A stretch of 64,000 nucleotides of DNA, taken from positions 2,852,001 through 2,916,000 of the forward strand of contig JACONQ010000003.1 in the NCBI GenBank assembly GCA_014281115.1, given 5' to 3'. The notes under the pieces are model-generated. The model worked only from the letters and a program-made list of their open reading frames with translations. It made no database searches and had not been told where the DNA came from. Shown here piece after piece: positions 11,801 through 24,025 of the stretch (position 1 is its first letter; each line of letters begins with the position of its first letter). The position numbers were made by a program, and so were the translations under genes. Source of the stretch: Laburnicola sp. R22_1 (lineage: Eukaryota; Ascomycota; Dothideomycetes; Pleosporales; Didymosphaeriaceae).

Positions 11801-13630
11801 GTAAACGTAAAATATTAGATTCTATCTTACAAATAGACTTAAACTAAGCAGAGAATTAAGAACTAATTAATAGCAACCTTTATTAGTCTTATATACTATC
11901 TAAAGGGTTAACAAGATCTAGAAAGCCATCTTAGAAGAGTAGCAGCTTTTTTATTAACACATACTAGTTAGTATACGTAGCAACCTTAGCTACAGCATTA
12001 AAAACACGATTTCACTACACTAAGCTACCTTCTAAGCCGCGTCTCTATAGAGATGTGATAAAAATGCCATCTCTATGTAGGGAAGGCTTCCTCTAGGCTA
12101 TAAAATAAGAAATTAGCAACGTGAAGCAAAAAGGCACATATAAGAGGATTACCTAGCAGGAGTTTAACCCGCAAGACTAAGAGGTCCTTCTATTAATGTG
12201 GGTCTTTAAGTATAAGCTTAATAATCAAAGCTACCTTACAAAATACAAGGCCCGTATCTGCGTACGAGGCAATCTATAGGCGACTACCAAGGATACCTAC
12301 GCAGCCACTCTAGCGGTTCGAATATTCTAAGCTCTAGTCGCTATAGCTGTCTACTTTAATATAGAAATCTATTACTATAATGCTGTTAACGCATTTATAA
12401 ACGCTTAGCTTATAACACTAGTCTATTATTACTCACTAGAAGGATTTTCTAATCCTAACTATCTATAGAGACTACGTCGAGCTCTATACGGCCTAAAGAC
12501 CTCACCACTACTCTGGTATTAAGAGCTCATTAAGACACTCACTAAGCTAGGCCTACACAAAGTTAAAGACATTCCTTATCTATAGAAGAATAATAAGCTT
12601 CTAGTCTTCTTCTATGTGGATAACATTGTCGTACTCTGCCTACTAGCCCACAAGGCTGCACTATATAAATTCGAGCAGAAGCTCCTACGCCAATATAAGA
12701 TTTGATCTCTAGTAGAGCTTTAAACGTTCTATGGCATTTAAACGCATAGAGACTATAAGAATGGCTCTATCTAGCTATTATAAGCTTTATATATTAAGAA
12801 GCTAGCATAGAAGTATCCTTTACCAAAGCTATACACAAAGTTACCAGCTACCCCACTACCTCTAGAAGAGCTATTACTATCTAAGAATTAGGCAAATGAC
12901 TTTACTAAGCATAGATATGCCCAGCTTATAGGCTCTATAGGCTACGCGGCTAGAGCTACCTAACCTAATATCTTAAAAGCTTATTCTAAACTAGCTAAGT
13001 TTTTTACGAATCCATCTTCATGTTATCTTAACGCAGCCTACTAGACAATCGCCTACCTGCTAGGCACTAAAGATCGAGCTCTCTACTATATAGCCTCTAT
13101 CTTAAACGAATTAGTCTATATAGCCAACTAGACTTAGCCTAAGTTCTTTGGAGCAATAGATGCGTCGTACACTAATAATAAGATTACACGCAAGAGCTTA
13201 CAAGGCTACATCTTCTTTCTATTTGGCGGACCTATAGACTAGAAAGCAACACTCTAACGCTGTATTACTAAGTCCACTATAGAAGCAGAGCTAGTTGCCG
13301 CATTATCTATAGGCACTAAACTAATCTAGTAGTAGAGAGTCTTTAAACAAATCGGCTTTAATTTAGATTATAAACGCCTTCTATACTATAATAATTAGTA
13401 GACTATCTGGCTTCTTACCTCTACTACGCCTCGTCTTAAGACTACTATACGGCACGTCGATATCTATTATCACTAGCTACGCTAAGAAGCTTAATCCAAC
13501 AATATTAACCTCTTATATATCTAGACAAGCTATTAACTAGCTAACAGCCTCACTAAGCTGTTACCTAGGCAGAAGCACGAAAACTAGGTTTCTCTTCTTT
13601 ATTTTCAACCATTTCCTTCTAAATAAGCTT
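8875..13630 (+). pseudogene. Copia-1 gag-pol
   Basis: Degenerate polyprotein frame starting at ATG 8875 (MSKASSSIILHGSHNWELW). It is repeatedly broken by TAG/TAA at former Trp or Gln codons. Recognisable parts: a gag zinc knuckle near 9729-9770 (CLCGDLHY then GQC); a protease segment near 10066-10115 (TLDLATNIHIC, the copia LDSGA/SHIC region); integrase near 10540-11400 with HLS and QNSLVER blocks; RT with the catalytic box changed to YVDN (12613-12624); and RNase H near 13140-13330 with TKSTIEAELVAA. The second catalytic Asp is lost, so it cannot be active as it stands. Confidence 0.85.
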
Positions 13631-14080
13631 CCCTATAGTATAGTACTCTTCCTAGTTTCTCCTATATGGTTTTTATAGGTTTAACAAGGCTATATATTTA
13701 CTAAGCTCTATCCTATACACAGCTCTACGCTATACCCCTATACTTTACTTAGCTCTATTATGTACTTAGCTTTACGCTATATTTTATCTTTATACATAGA
13801 GCAAACATGCTTATATTATGTATTAAGCTCCACCTATAAGGCTTATTAACCTTAGCATAGAACGCGAAGTAATTAGGATCTTAATACTAGCTCTAGGAGA
13901 CGTCCTACTATTAGGGACGCCTGTAGTATAGAGCGAGGTCCACCAACACTGCGATGGCGGACGGCTACCTACCTAGGACTGCACTAATATAGAGACTAGT
14001 TCTTAACCTAAATATAGCTGCCACACAAAGGCAAAAGGGGACCTATAGCCAACATTAGCTTTAAATATGCGTTTGAACTT

Positions 14081-14090
14081 AAAGGGGGTG
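14081..14090 (+). other. Copia-1 polypurine tract
   Basis: AAAGGGGGTG lies immediately before the right LTR, the standard plus-strand primer position. Confidence 0.8.
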
Positions 14091-14260
14091 TGTAAGCAGC
14101 CTAGAGCTATGTTATATAATAATATTAGTCTTATAAGTTAGCTCGCCTACTATATACGAGCCTCTAATCACTCTATATACGATACACAAGGCATATACAC
14201 ATCTGAACACAGATACTTCTATAATATACACTTTCTACACATACTACCCAACTGCTTACA
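14091..14260 (+). repeat. Copia-1 3' LTR
   Basis: 170 bp, same ends as the 5' LTR, with more T and A at sites where the left copy has C and G. It is followed by the ATATA target duplication. Confidence 0.92.
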
Positions 14261-15054
14261 ATATATATAAGATTATTTGCCGCTTAGGAAATAAGGACGT
14301 AATTAAGATTAAAATAATTAGATAAGGAGTAGAGCTAGTATATATATACTAATTGCTAATCTTTTAAGCTTAAAAAATTTAAAGTATATTTTTAAGTATA
14401 TAATTTATAATTTAAAGCGTAATCTTAGGTATATATTTCTTTTAGGCGTTCTAGTAGCCTATAGTAATAAGTAGTCCCTATATATTGTAGTTATTACTAT
14501 AGTTATAGTAAAAATACTTAGAAAATTAGTAAAATTACTATTAGGGACTTAACTTTATAAAAGTTAGCTATTTAAGAAGCTAATATTATAGAAGTAGCTT
14601 ACTAGCTATATACTTAAGCTATAATTTAAGAATAACTTTTATATTAAAATTAACACGCTTAAGAAAAAAAGGACTTAGGTAGTAATTCTATACTTAGAAG
14701 CTATATTTACACTCTTATTACTTAAGTAAGTCTATATTTATAAAATAAATTAAAATAGTCTTCTTAAGAAGTGTAAAGCTTAAATTATTATACGGAAAGA
14801 TTCCTAAAAATTAAATATACAAAATTTAACCTATATAGCTATATTAGTAGCTTATTTCTTTAGAATAGCTATAGTAATAGCAGTAGAATTTAATCTAGAG
14901 ATTTATTAGTATAATATTATAGGCGTGGTTCTAAACGCTTATATTATAGCTTAAAATCTAATAATCTATAAGCTTCTAGATAAATTTAAGCAGTCTAGAA
15001 AAGTTATAAAACTTAATAAAGCCTTATATAGTTTAAGAAAATTACTACTCTTTT

Positions 15055-15560
15055 AGCCTCTCCTAGGCAGGAGTATAAACTGCCTCCATCTATTAGTTTT
15101 TAAGTGGCCTACTACGTTTAATTACTACGTTTTTTATTATATTACTAGCGCCTACATAATATTATATATAAGCGCTAAGCCCTAGGACTAAAGCGTGTTA
15201 AAGTTTTACTAATATTCTTTCCCTAGCTTTTAAGATAATAAACTTATAATAATAATAATACTCTAACTTACTTACCTATTATGTTACTAGATAATAGAAT
15301 CTACCTTTTCTTACTACCTTACTAAATAATTAATAACTTAGACCTCTCCTTTGCTGCTATAATATATAATAAATTGCGCACGCGCTTTCTACTTCTACTA
15401 CTAAATAGCACTCTACTATCTTTCGCTAATAACCTATTAATCTCTAAATACCTAGCTATTACTCTACCTATTTTATATAGAAATCCTATAGGATAAGCGC
15501 GTACCTATATATGCTCTACGCTTTTAGTAACTATTTTTATATATTTTTCTTATAGTAAAT
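15055..15560 (+). repeat. Dispersed repeat C, copy 1
   Basis: About 500 bp sharing long blocks (gtataaactgcctc, ttagtttttaagtggcc, actagcgcctac) with 41555-42010 and, inverted, with 59990-60480. It interrupts the older Copia RT just after the 'SPLLW' block. The inverted copy has a run AGGGGGG at its end, so it may be part of an LTR element. Both ends are approximate. Confidence 0.6.
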
Positions 15561-15898
15561 TGCTAGCTATTCTAGATTATACTAGACTTTTCCTTTATAC
15601 CTTTAATTACTATATTGCTTCTAAATTTAATTAAATCTTGCCTCTTACTTATAAAAAGCGCTTTAGTAATAACTATCTTTATTATAGCTAAAGACTAGGC
15701 AGCTAAACTAGTAAAGAAAGAGCTATAAGTTAAAATTTATAGTTCTTAAAGCACCTAGGTATTATTAGACGCTATAATAACATAAACTAGCTATAGTAAT
15801 TTATTTACTATATAACTTATACTATACTACTTTATATTCTATAAGAATAATAGGTGTTTAACTTTTATAATAGTAGTCTTATATATTATTATTATTAT
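15561..15898. other. AT-rich DNA, no gene seen
   Basis: No recognised element. It ends in a short ATT run next to the TA target of pogo-1. Confidence 0.5.
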
Positions 15899-15900
15899 TA

Positions 15901-17764
15901 ACGTGGTTTACTAGCGAGTGACTCACACTAGTAAGCGCGCTACCTTTGCCAAGACCCCACTATCACCAACAATACTATTATAATATAACTACCTACTATG
16001 TCTTCTAAGCTATCTAATAAAGCTTAGTTACTTATTGCTATTAGAGCTATTAAATAAGACCTAAATCTTATAGAGCGAGCAGTAGTAGGGCTGTATAACG
16101 TTAATTACAGAACGCTTAATTAAAGACGCAATAGAATAACTGCACGACGCGATAACCTACCTAAATTAAAGAATTTTACTCTCCTTAAGGAGTAGGCGCT
16201 TGTTTATTGTATAATCGAGCTAGACACGCGTGGATTTCCTCCTACAAAGCTTATAATACGCATAATGGCCGATTTACTACGTTTATAGAGAGGAAAGCTA
16301 CCTATTAGTATTAACTAGATAGATAGGTTTATTAAGCGCAGACGTGAAGTTAAAACGCGTTAGTCTTAGTTATATAATAACTAGAGGGCATAATAGGAAG
16401 ATCCTAAGGTTATAAATGCGTGGTTTAAGCTTATGGAGGGTATTAAAGATAAGTACGGCATTATAGATAAGGACACCTACAACTTTAATAAATCAGGCTT
16501 CCTAATAGGGGTTATAGGGTCTTAGCTTAAGGTTATAGTATTAGAGAGGCGTGCGAAACCCAAATTAATATAGCTAGGCGATCGCTAGTGGATTACGATA
16601 ATCTAGGGTATCTGCGCTGCTAGATAGGCAATCCCTCCCTTTATTATCTATGCTGGCAAGCGTCACATCTCCATCTAGTACAAAGACGCGTTAATTCCTG
16701 ACGATTAGGTAATCGCTGTTAGCGAGAACGGCTAGACAAATAATAAGCTTGGTATCGCGTGGTTAAAACACTTTAACGCGCATATAAAGGGACGCGCTAA
16801 AGGAACCTATTAGCTGCTAGTTATTAATAGCTATAGGAGCTATAATTTAATTAAGTTCTAGAATTACTATAAGGAATATAAGATTATTACTCTCTGTATG
16901 CCGCTATATTTATTACACCTACTATAGCTGTTAGATATGGGCTATTTCTTCCTACTAAAGAAGGCATATAGTGCTGAGATCTTAGACTTAGCGTATTGGC
17001 TAATAACCTATATTATAAAGATCGAGTTCCTCCTAGCCGTTAAAACCGCGTTTTTAAAGGTTTTCTCTGTAGAGATAATTAAGAGTGATTTTTACGGTGC
17101 TAGGCTAGTCCCATTAAATCTAGAGAAGGTGTTGCAGCACCTTAATATTCGTATCTATATACCTAGTCTGCCTATTAAAGAGCCTACCACCTAGGAGTCT
17201 AAAATACTAAGTAACCTACGCGAATTTAAGACGTAATTAACACTGGTTTATAAGAGAATTAGAGATCACTTTAATTTATTACTAACTTTAACTATGCAGG
17301 TGCTTAAGAAGCTTAAAAAAGGCGCTCTAAGTGCAATGCATAGTTAGGTACTAGTGTTAGATAAAATTGCAGGCCATCGTAAGACAATTAAGAAGACTAT
17401 AAGGCGAAAATCGCGTAAAAGAAGGTATATCTAGCATTAGGGATTACTTATAGTAGCAGAGGGATCTTAGCTAGCCACTTCTAAGGACGCTAGTAGACAA
17501 AAGAAGGGTAAATAGTTGTTAGGTACTAGTCGCGCTGCAATAGGGCTATTAACTTAACAGCGTTATGGTATCTATAGATAACCTAGACACAATGCGCAAA
17601 CCTGCTAGGAAGTTAAAGAGAAAGAATCTAAATTAGATGCATTAACTTAGTATATATTTTTAAGTAGTGTTGCGACGGAGTCTAATAATAAATGAAATGG
17701 TTTAGTAGAGTCTTGGCAAAGGTGGCGCGCTTACTAGTGTAAGTCACTCGCTAGTAAACCACGT
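15901..17764 (+). mobile_element. Pogo-1, Fot1/pogo-type DNA transposon, RIP-inactivated
   Basis: A 1864-bp element with inverted repeats of about 61 bp beginning ACGTGGTTTACTAGCGAG, flanked by TA on each side (15899-15900, 17765-17766). Within each end the block ACTAGCGAG/ACTAGTAAG recurs 17 bp later. It contains one degraded transposase frame. Confidence 0.92.
15998..17650 (+). pseudogene. Pogo-1 transposase (DDE1 family)
   Basis: A 551-codon frame with many TAG/TAA codons. It aligns by eye with the transposases of pogo-2 and pogo-3 along its whole length, and pogo-3 also has 551 codons. An N-terminal helix-turn-helix and CENP-B-like region comes first, then the DDE domain. First catalytic Asp is changed (YNFNKSG, about 16481), second changed (VINS, about 16826), third kept (LLDMGYF, about 16930). 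The C-terminal zinc knuckle is degraded but HNAQTC remains near 17590. Dead transposase. Confidence 0.85.
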
Positions 17765-18004
17765 TATACTACTTATTCTTAGTGTAGTACTACTTATTAT
17801 TAGTATTATTTTACTTAACTTTAGGGTTATTCTACTTATTATATATATATAGGCATCTAACTGCCTACTTAGTAGAAAGCGTGTTAATAGATTAAGGAAT
17901 AGCTATACTAGATTATAACCTTAAGGTCTTACGCAATAATTAACTATACTATATAGTAAATAGATAAACACTTAATATATCTAATTACTAATTTCATACT
18001 ACGT

Positions 18005-18182
18005 ATGCAATCGCGTGTTATATTATTATTAACTTTAGTACTTATAAACAATAGCATAACTTATAATTAACTCTATAAGGGGCTAGCTAATTTGCATATG
18101 CTCTTACTAAATAGCTAAACCTATTTTACTGCTTTACCTTATTTTAAAGCATTTTTCTAGCACCCCTATAGCTTTCTATAAT
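18005..18182 (+). repeat. Repeat B, left part (interrupted by Copia-2)
   Basis: Copy of repeat B (ataaggggctag, cctattttactgctttacc, cacccctatagctttc). It continues after Copia-2 at 23692-23725 (agtgttatactgtgtactaag). Homology with the inverted copy at 59166-59400 runs upstream to about 18005. The preceding 17767-18004 holds nothing I recognise. Confidence 0.75.
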
Positions 18183-18500
18183 TGTCAGATACGTAAGTAT
18201 CTTTAATAAGATGAGATGAAAGTGATGGATTTAATAATGAATTAATTGTCGAGTGATCTCTGTCGGAGAAGCTTAGCTATCGTACGCAATATCTATCTAG
18301 CGCTAAGACGCACTAGTAATAGTGCGGAGTAGTGTAATAGTAGTACGCCAGTCTTCTTTGTGTATTTCACAGTGATCTCACAGTGAAATCACTATAAGTT
18401 ACACTAACTGTCGTTATAAGGAGACTATATAATCGGACGCACGTGACTACTAGATTTTACAGTGAAATTACAGTGATTTCTAGTAACCTAATATCTAACA
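18183..18500 (-). repeat. Copia-2 3' LTR
   Basis: 318 bp. Contains several CACAGTGA/TCACTGTG motifs arranged as short palindromes. Confidence 0.92.
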
Positions 18501-18539
18501 CACCCCCTTAGCTTGGATTCTTAGAGGGCCAAGCTAAAC

Positions 18540-21500
18540 TATCTCTTGCGCAGTTGTACTATTGCTCATAGTTTAAAAGCTTCTATCCTGTCTTCTAACT
18601 CGTTAAGGTCGGCCTCTTGGTTAGTAATCCTTCCCCTAACGTCTTTAAGTCCTAGTTAATTTAAGAACTTAGTCTATATGGCGGCTGGCAGAGCTTTTGT
18701 AAAACCATCTGCTGCCATTTCTTCTAATTGCTAGTACTAGACTTTAATAGCTCCACGTACTACTTCTTATCGAAGCTAATAATTATGTATGTCGACATGC
18801 CTAAGCTTAGTTTGCAATTTGGCGATTTCCTTAGTAACAAGTCGAATAGTTTATTGGTTGTCGCAATTAATAGTAATTGTTAATAGCAACAGTTTAATCT
18901 TAAGTTTATTAATTAACCGAGCTATAAACAGTGCCTCTTTTGCAACTTATAAAAGTGCTAGCAACTTAGCTTTAGTTGTTAAAGTAGTAATGGTGTCTTG
19001 TTTGTTTGCCTTCTAGGCGACAAGGCCACTAAACAATTTAATAATATACCTCTATAAGCTCTTTCTATTAAGGGTGTTGTCTATAAACAACGCGTCGCTC
19101 GCAACCTCGTAAGTGTCTACTCCTCCAAATTGTAGCCCTAGTAATTGGGTGAATAATAGGTATAGCAGTACGCGGTCGGCGGCGTTATAATAGTCGTCGC
19201 TAGGGTTTAAAAGGAAGCGCGATAATTAGGAGCTTGCAAAAGCTATGTCCGGGCGCGTAGTTACTACAGCGTAGAGGATTAATCCCACCTTCCGCTAGTA
19301 CTAATTAATCTCTGCCATTGTGGCGAGTCCTTCTTAAGGTAACAGTTTAAGGTCGCGTTAGTCGATTAGACGACTAATCTTGTCCACGTAGGACCTCTGT
19401 GATAACCAGAGTTGCCTGTTAGCACAGTCTCTAACAACTTCAATGCCTAGGAACCACTATAGATTGTTACCACTAGTTAGGGTGAACTTTATACCTATCT
19501 TTTTCATTACTGCATTAGCAGCGTACTTTTAATCTTTTGAGTATGCGACGATAAGGTCGTCTATATAGAAGAAGATAATAATGCTGTCTTTAATTATATA
19601 GCAAGGTTCGTGCGGGACTGCGGTAAAACTAAGATCCTTAAGCGCACTAGTGAATTCTCTCTACCATAGTAGTAGTGAGATGCGTAAGCCATATAGTGCC
19701 TTGTGCAACTATAGGATGGTGCCTCTTTAGGTATAACCTTAGGGCATCCGTATATAGATTTCTCTATCCAGGTTCGCGTGGACGAAGGCGTTAGTAACGT
19801 CGTACTGGCTTAGCTCTAGGTCAAACCGAGCCGCTATTAACATAAGCAGGCGAAATAATCTACCTGCGAGTGTTGCGGCATAGGTATCCTGTGTAGTAAG
19901 ATAGCATTGTTAATCTCCGCGCACTACTAGCCTTATCTTGCACTTCTATAATCTATAATGTTTATTATATTTGTAGGTATATACCCATATACAGTTAAGA
20001 ATCTAGTAACTGCGTGATCGCACTAAGGCTGCGGGCACCTTGCTCTAAGACCTCATTTCTTTGTGACTTTGTAGATAGGATTGCTTAGCATCCTTCCACA
20101 TTTTAAATAATAGATAATTATCTATTTGGGTTCTGCATAATAGAGGTTCTAGTAGTTAACTTTAATAGGGTTTCTTGCCTACTATAAGCATGCGATTAAA
20201 TTAAGCTTTATTAAGTGGCTTCCCCTTATATTTGCCTCTACTTTCTGCGAGTATACCTGCAAGGAAGGCGGCTGCCTATAGCACAGCGCGTTAATCTAGC
20301 TATAGTGTTCCTATGGGTAATTTTTTAATTTAGTCCTATTTAAAACTTACTATTAATTAGGCAAGCAGTGCAATAGGCGGAGATGTCTCTAGTAGTGTTA
20401 GGTAGGTGTAATTAATCTTCCTCCCTTAATAGTACCCTAGAGCACTCTTATCCTCCTTGTAAAAGTTAATAATTAACTCATCCTTATAGAAAGACTTCGT
20501 ATTTTTATGTTCTAGTAGTAAGGGCAGTAGCTCCACTATTCGGGTCTATACAGCAATCTCTTTAGTAGTGCTGTGTATAAGATTGTCTAATAGGTCTTCT
20601 TATTTACCTAAGAACACTTAATTTTTATTAAAGATAACGTCGCGTGTGCTAATAACTTTGTTAAGTAGAGGTATCTATACTCTCTAGATATTTGTTAATT
20701 AATAGCCTACTAGGTAACCAACCTATGCCTTTAGATCGAGCCTTTAGAGCTTGCTCTTACCGCGTTTTATATTATTAGTTAAGGCAAAAGCTTTATAGCT
20801 GTAGGCTCTAAGGTAAGCCTAGTTTAGTTTCTTTAGTTAGGTGACAATGCTATTTTAGTAGGCAACTATTATAAAAAATACTTTGTGTGGTAATTGCCAT
20901 TAATTAGCGTAGTTTAGCGTTCGATTATATAGGTATACGGCCGCTTGTGTAATCTCTAGCCATAGTGTCTAGGGGAGGTTGGCGTTAAGTCGCATTGCAC
21001 GGCTCTTTTCCTTAATTACACCCCCTAAGCGTTTAGCCCCTCCATTTTAAGCTTAGGTATTAGGTGCTAAAGGCTTAATAACAACCTCTTTATTAACACA
21101 CTACCTGTGAACGTCTTATTTAACTAAGAAAATCTTATTGTTAGATTTAATAACTTTTATAGTTACCTTAAACTATACTTTTATAAATAGTACAAATTCC
21201 TTTAGTAGCTTAATAATTGTTTATGCTAGTTAATTATCTTTAAGGTAGAAGTCCCAAGCTATGCCTAAGAAATAATTAGAGATAAGCATTATACTCTTTT
21301 CGCTAGTTAAGCTCTTGTCTTTAAAGTTGTAAAAGTCTATAGCGACTCTCTCTCCTAGGCCATTGTTAATTTGTCTAGCCTAACGTCTAATTTGTCGCCT
21401 AAGCTTTAATCTGCCGCAAGCGTCGCATTAGACTATAGTTAACCCTTTAATACGTACCCCTTCACTGTAATTCACTGTGTGCTCCAGTGCCTAAGGGCCT

Positions 21501-23332
21501 GGGTGGCCTAGTCGTTTGTGCCATATAATGGCGTTCACCTTCTACGCTCGTCGTGCGGTGCGCGAGGTAAATTTGTGTGTAGCGTACGTACTATTAATCG
21601 TGGTACAAGTTAATTTTAATATTAGTATGAACTCCAGTACCTATTAATTATAGATTTCTTAAAGTTTAGCCAGAATCGTATTATCTCGTCTCCTAATTGT
21701 TGTTGGGTCTAACTTAGTGTCCCACTAGAGGCCTTGCCTTTAGAGTAATTAAAAGGACACTAGGTTGCAAAGTAGACTAGAACAGTAGGCAATATTGTCT
21801 AACCTTACTAAGCAATTTCCCTCCTTACTCTTAATATAAAGATAGACACTCCTATATCCCCTTATCTATACTCGTAATAATCCCGCCCATACGAAGTCTC
21901 CTAGCGATAGTGGTTGCTATAAGACAAAGCGATTAATGTTATTAAAGATGTAGCAGGTTATGCCAGAATTAAGGATCGCGGAGTTACGTAGTAGGTATGT
22001 GTTTAGGTCTAAGTAGTAGGAGGCTGCGATAGCATTAAAGCTTGCTAAGAGGACAGTAATCTATCTGCCATTTAGTTATTCATTGTTAGTAATCTTAGTG
22101 ATTTAAGTTAGAGTAGGGGTCTTTAATTGTTTAATCTTTAGTGTCTATGACTTTTAACGCTTTATAAATCTTATGCGCTCTATAAGCACAGGGTTATTCT
22201 TCAACCTATATATTATAACCGCCTCTATAGCAGGCTTTAGTTTAAACTATTTAGGTCGTTTGTTGGGGAATGCGTAAAAGCAGTCTTTTAGACTATGGCG
22301 TTATTCACAAGTAGGGCACTTGGGGTTTAATCCCTCTTGGCCTCTAACTGCTGTTGGCTCATCGTTAGTGACTCGTACGGACTGCTTAGATTTGGCTTTA
22401 GGGCCAGCTTTATTGGCGCGTAATCTGCCTCGCCTGGGTAATGCTGCTTCATCCACAGGTTGGGCGTCCCTAGCTGCGGCCTGGGTGGTTATACCACTAT
22501 TAGCGAGAGATAGTCCTGCAACAGCAAAGGCGCCCCTTTGTTTACTCTTAATTGGGTGCTATATTACTATTTGTTCTTAGAAGAGTTTCACTATCTCTTT
22601 TCTATTAACAGTCTTATTCTTACTTCTGTGTTGTAGGAAGGTTGTAACCTATTAGAATGCAACATTAGTAACCGCTTTTATAAAATCTTATTTAACTAAG
22701 TCTAGCTCCCAAAGCTCTAACACACAATTGTACTTAGCTTCTATAGCCATATAATTATACTTAGCGAGCCAGGTGTACTATAAACTAACTAATCTTATTA
22801 GTTTAAGAGCGTCTTAGTACCTAATCCTTGCTCTTCTTTATTTATCGTGTTAGTTAACCCTAACTATTTTTGTAAGGTTCTTAATCTATTATCTAATTAA
22901 TTTACCTAGGGTGCAGTAATTGGACTGTAAATGTGCCGAGGTGGTGGTTTGAATAAGAATAACCAGCTTATCTAGGTTCTCCTTCTCCTGTTCGTACTTT
23001 CGATCTAGGAGCTTGTAGATTTCGAGTTGATTCTTATAGAAATCGGTATCGATTTTGTACGCCTTTTCGCCAGCCAGCGATAGGTGCGACGGTAGCGATG
23101 GACGGGCGTTATTAGTGTTTCCGTTAACGAAAGCGAGAGCTAGTTAATAGGCACTAATATTCGGTGCGACTAGTATAACCAGTTCTGCTATTAGTTTATT
23201 ATTAAGGAATAGGTTAATAAGATCCTATACTTTCAATAACTAGGCTTAGGCATTAATTTGCCTTAGCTATAGTGTGTAGTTCGAGTAATTAGTTAGAATT
23301 ACTGTGGGATCCCTGAGTGTTAATAGAGACAT
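18540..23332 (-). pseudogene. Copia-2 gag-pol
   Basis: Starts at ATG 23332 (MSLLTLRDPTVIL), about 37 bp inside the 5' LTR. Gag continues with a coiled Lys/Glu-rich stretch near 22960-23110. A zinc knuckle (CPTCE, stop, RHSLKDC) lies near 22280-22325. The integrase region is about 20900-22000. RT keeps an intact YIDD box at 19557-19568 followed by LIVAYS. The RNase H tail AADGFTKALP is near 18687-18716. Frames are broken by TAG/TAA codons, so the polyprotein is not expressible as it stands, although the catalytic RT motif survives. Confidence 0.82.
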
Positions 23333-23353
23333 AATTTTTAGTTTAATTAAGGT

Positions 23354-23368
23354 AGTGAGACTCTTAAT
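23354..23368 (-). other. Copia-2 primer-binding site (half-tRNA Lys)
   Basis: Directly inside the 5' LTR the minus strand reads ATTAAGAGTCTCACT. Its complement TGAGACTCTTAAT matches the anticodon stem-loop of tRNA-Lys(CUU), suggesting priming from an internal tRNA position. Confidence 0.6.
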
Positions 23369-23686
23369 TATCAGATACGTAAGTATCTTTAATAAGATGA
23401 GATAAAAGTGATGGATTTAATAATGAATTGATTGTCGAGTGATCTCTGTCGGAGAAGCTCAGCTATCGTACGCAATATCTATCTAGCGCTAAGACGCACT
23501 AGTAATAGTGCGGAGTAGTATAACAGTAGTACGCCAGTCTCCTTTGTGTATTTTATAGTAATCTCACAGTGAAATCACTATAAGTTACACTAACTGTCGT
23601 TATAAGGAGACCATGTGATCGAACGCACGTGACTACTGGATTTCACAGTGAAATCACAGTGATTTCCAGTAACCTAATATCTAACA
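23369..23686 (-). repeat. Copia-2 5' LTR
   Basis: 318 bp, upstream LTR for minus-strand transcription; near-identical partner of 18183-18500. Confidence 0.92.
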
Positions 23687-23691
23687 ATAAT

Positions 23692-23725
23692 AGTGTTATA
23701 CTGTGTACTAAGAGTGCGCGAAGTC
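23692..23725 (+). repeat. Repeat B, right part
   Basis: Continuation of the repeat B copy that Copia-2 interrupted, ending in gtgcgcgaag as in the inverted copy near 59170. Confidence 0.7.
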
Positions 23726-24025
23726 TCCTTTTACTACTCTTTTAGTATAAGGAGTTCTTATTAACTCTTTAAGCTTATAGGCTTAAGGTTACTAAGAAAG
23801 AACCTTGATTATTTATTATACTAGACTATAGAATAATATTTCTTCTTTATATAAATAATACTCTCTACTTTAATTATAGAAATTATAAGCTTAAATATAG
23901 TACACTTTAGAATAAGATTATATCTAAGTGTAAGTTAAAAATTAAAGCCCTATTTAATAGTTTCTAGGCGTTTATATACTTAAAGATTATAAAAATCATT
24001 TAATTAAACTTATTTATAATACCTA

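Larger units (their letters stand above)
8619..14260 (+). mobile_element. Copia-1, complete LTR retrotransposon, RIP-inactivated
   Basis: A 5642-bp Ty1/Copia element with 170-bp LTRs at 8619-8788 and 14091-14260. Each LTR begins TGTAAGCAGC and ends with its inverse, GCTGCTTACA (ACTGCTTACA in the right copy). A 5-bp target duplication ATATA flanks it (8614-8618 and 14261-14265). A primer-binding site follows the left LTR and a polypurine tract AAAGGGGGTG (14081-14090) precedes the right LTR, so it is on the plus strand. The domain order gag, protease, integrase, RT, RNase H fits Copia. It is less RIP-mutated than the element it entered. Confidence 0.93.
5690..15054 (+). mobile_element. Older degraded Copia retrotransposon (host of Copia-1)
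   Basis: Two parts of one RIP-degraded Ty1/Copia element, 5690-8618 and 14266-15054, lie on either side of Copia-1. The left part reads as gag/integrase-like sequence; near 6280-6340 a zinc-knuckle region has Cys codons turned to Tyr. The right part carries the RT start: about 14870-14945 matches the copia 'EFNLE...NAFLNA' block and about 15018-15050 the 'ALYGLRKSPLLW' block. The same order occurs in Copia-3 (about 32800-33550), which supports the join across the insertion. The right part is cut by repeat C. LTRs not identified and the left limit is approximate. Confidence 0.6.
18183..23686 (-). mobile_element. Copia-2, complete LTR retrotransposon on the minus strand
   Basis: 5504 bp with 318-bp LTRs at 18183-18500 and 23369-23686 and target duplication ATAAT (18178-18182, 23687-23691). 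On the minus strand the LTR runs TGTTAGATATTAGG to TCTGACA; in the copy at 23369 the terminal CA reads TA after RIP. A polypurine tract (minus-strand reading of 18499-18510) adjoins the LTR at 18500, so transcription runs from 23686 down. LTRs differ by roughly 20 transitions, fewer changes than in neighbouring elements, so it is one of the younger insertions. Removing it reconstitutes repeat B. Confidence 0.93.

Noticed and set aside
18789..22580. Plus-strand frames at 18789-19016 and 22320-22580
   Set aside because: They lie antisense to Copia-2 gag-pol, whose domains are on the minus strand.
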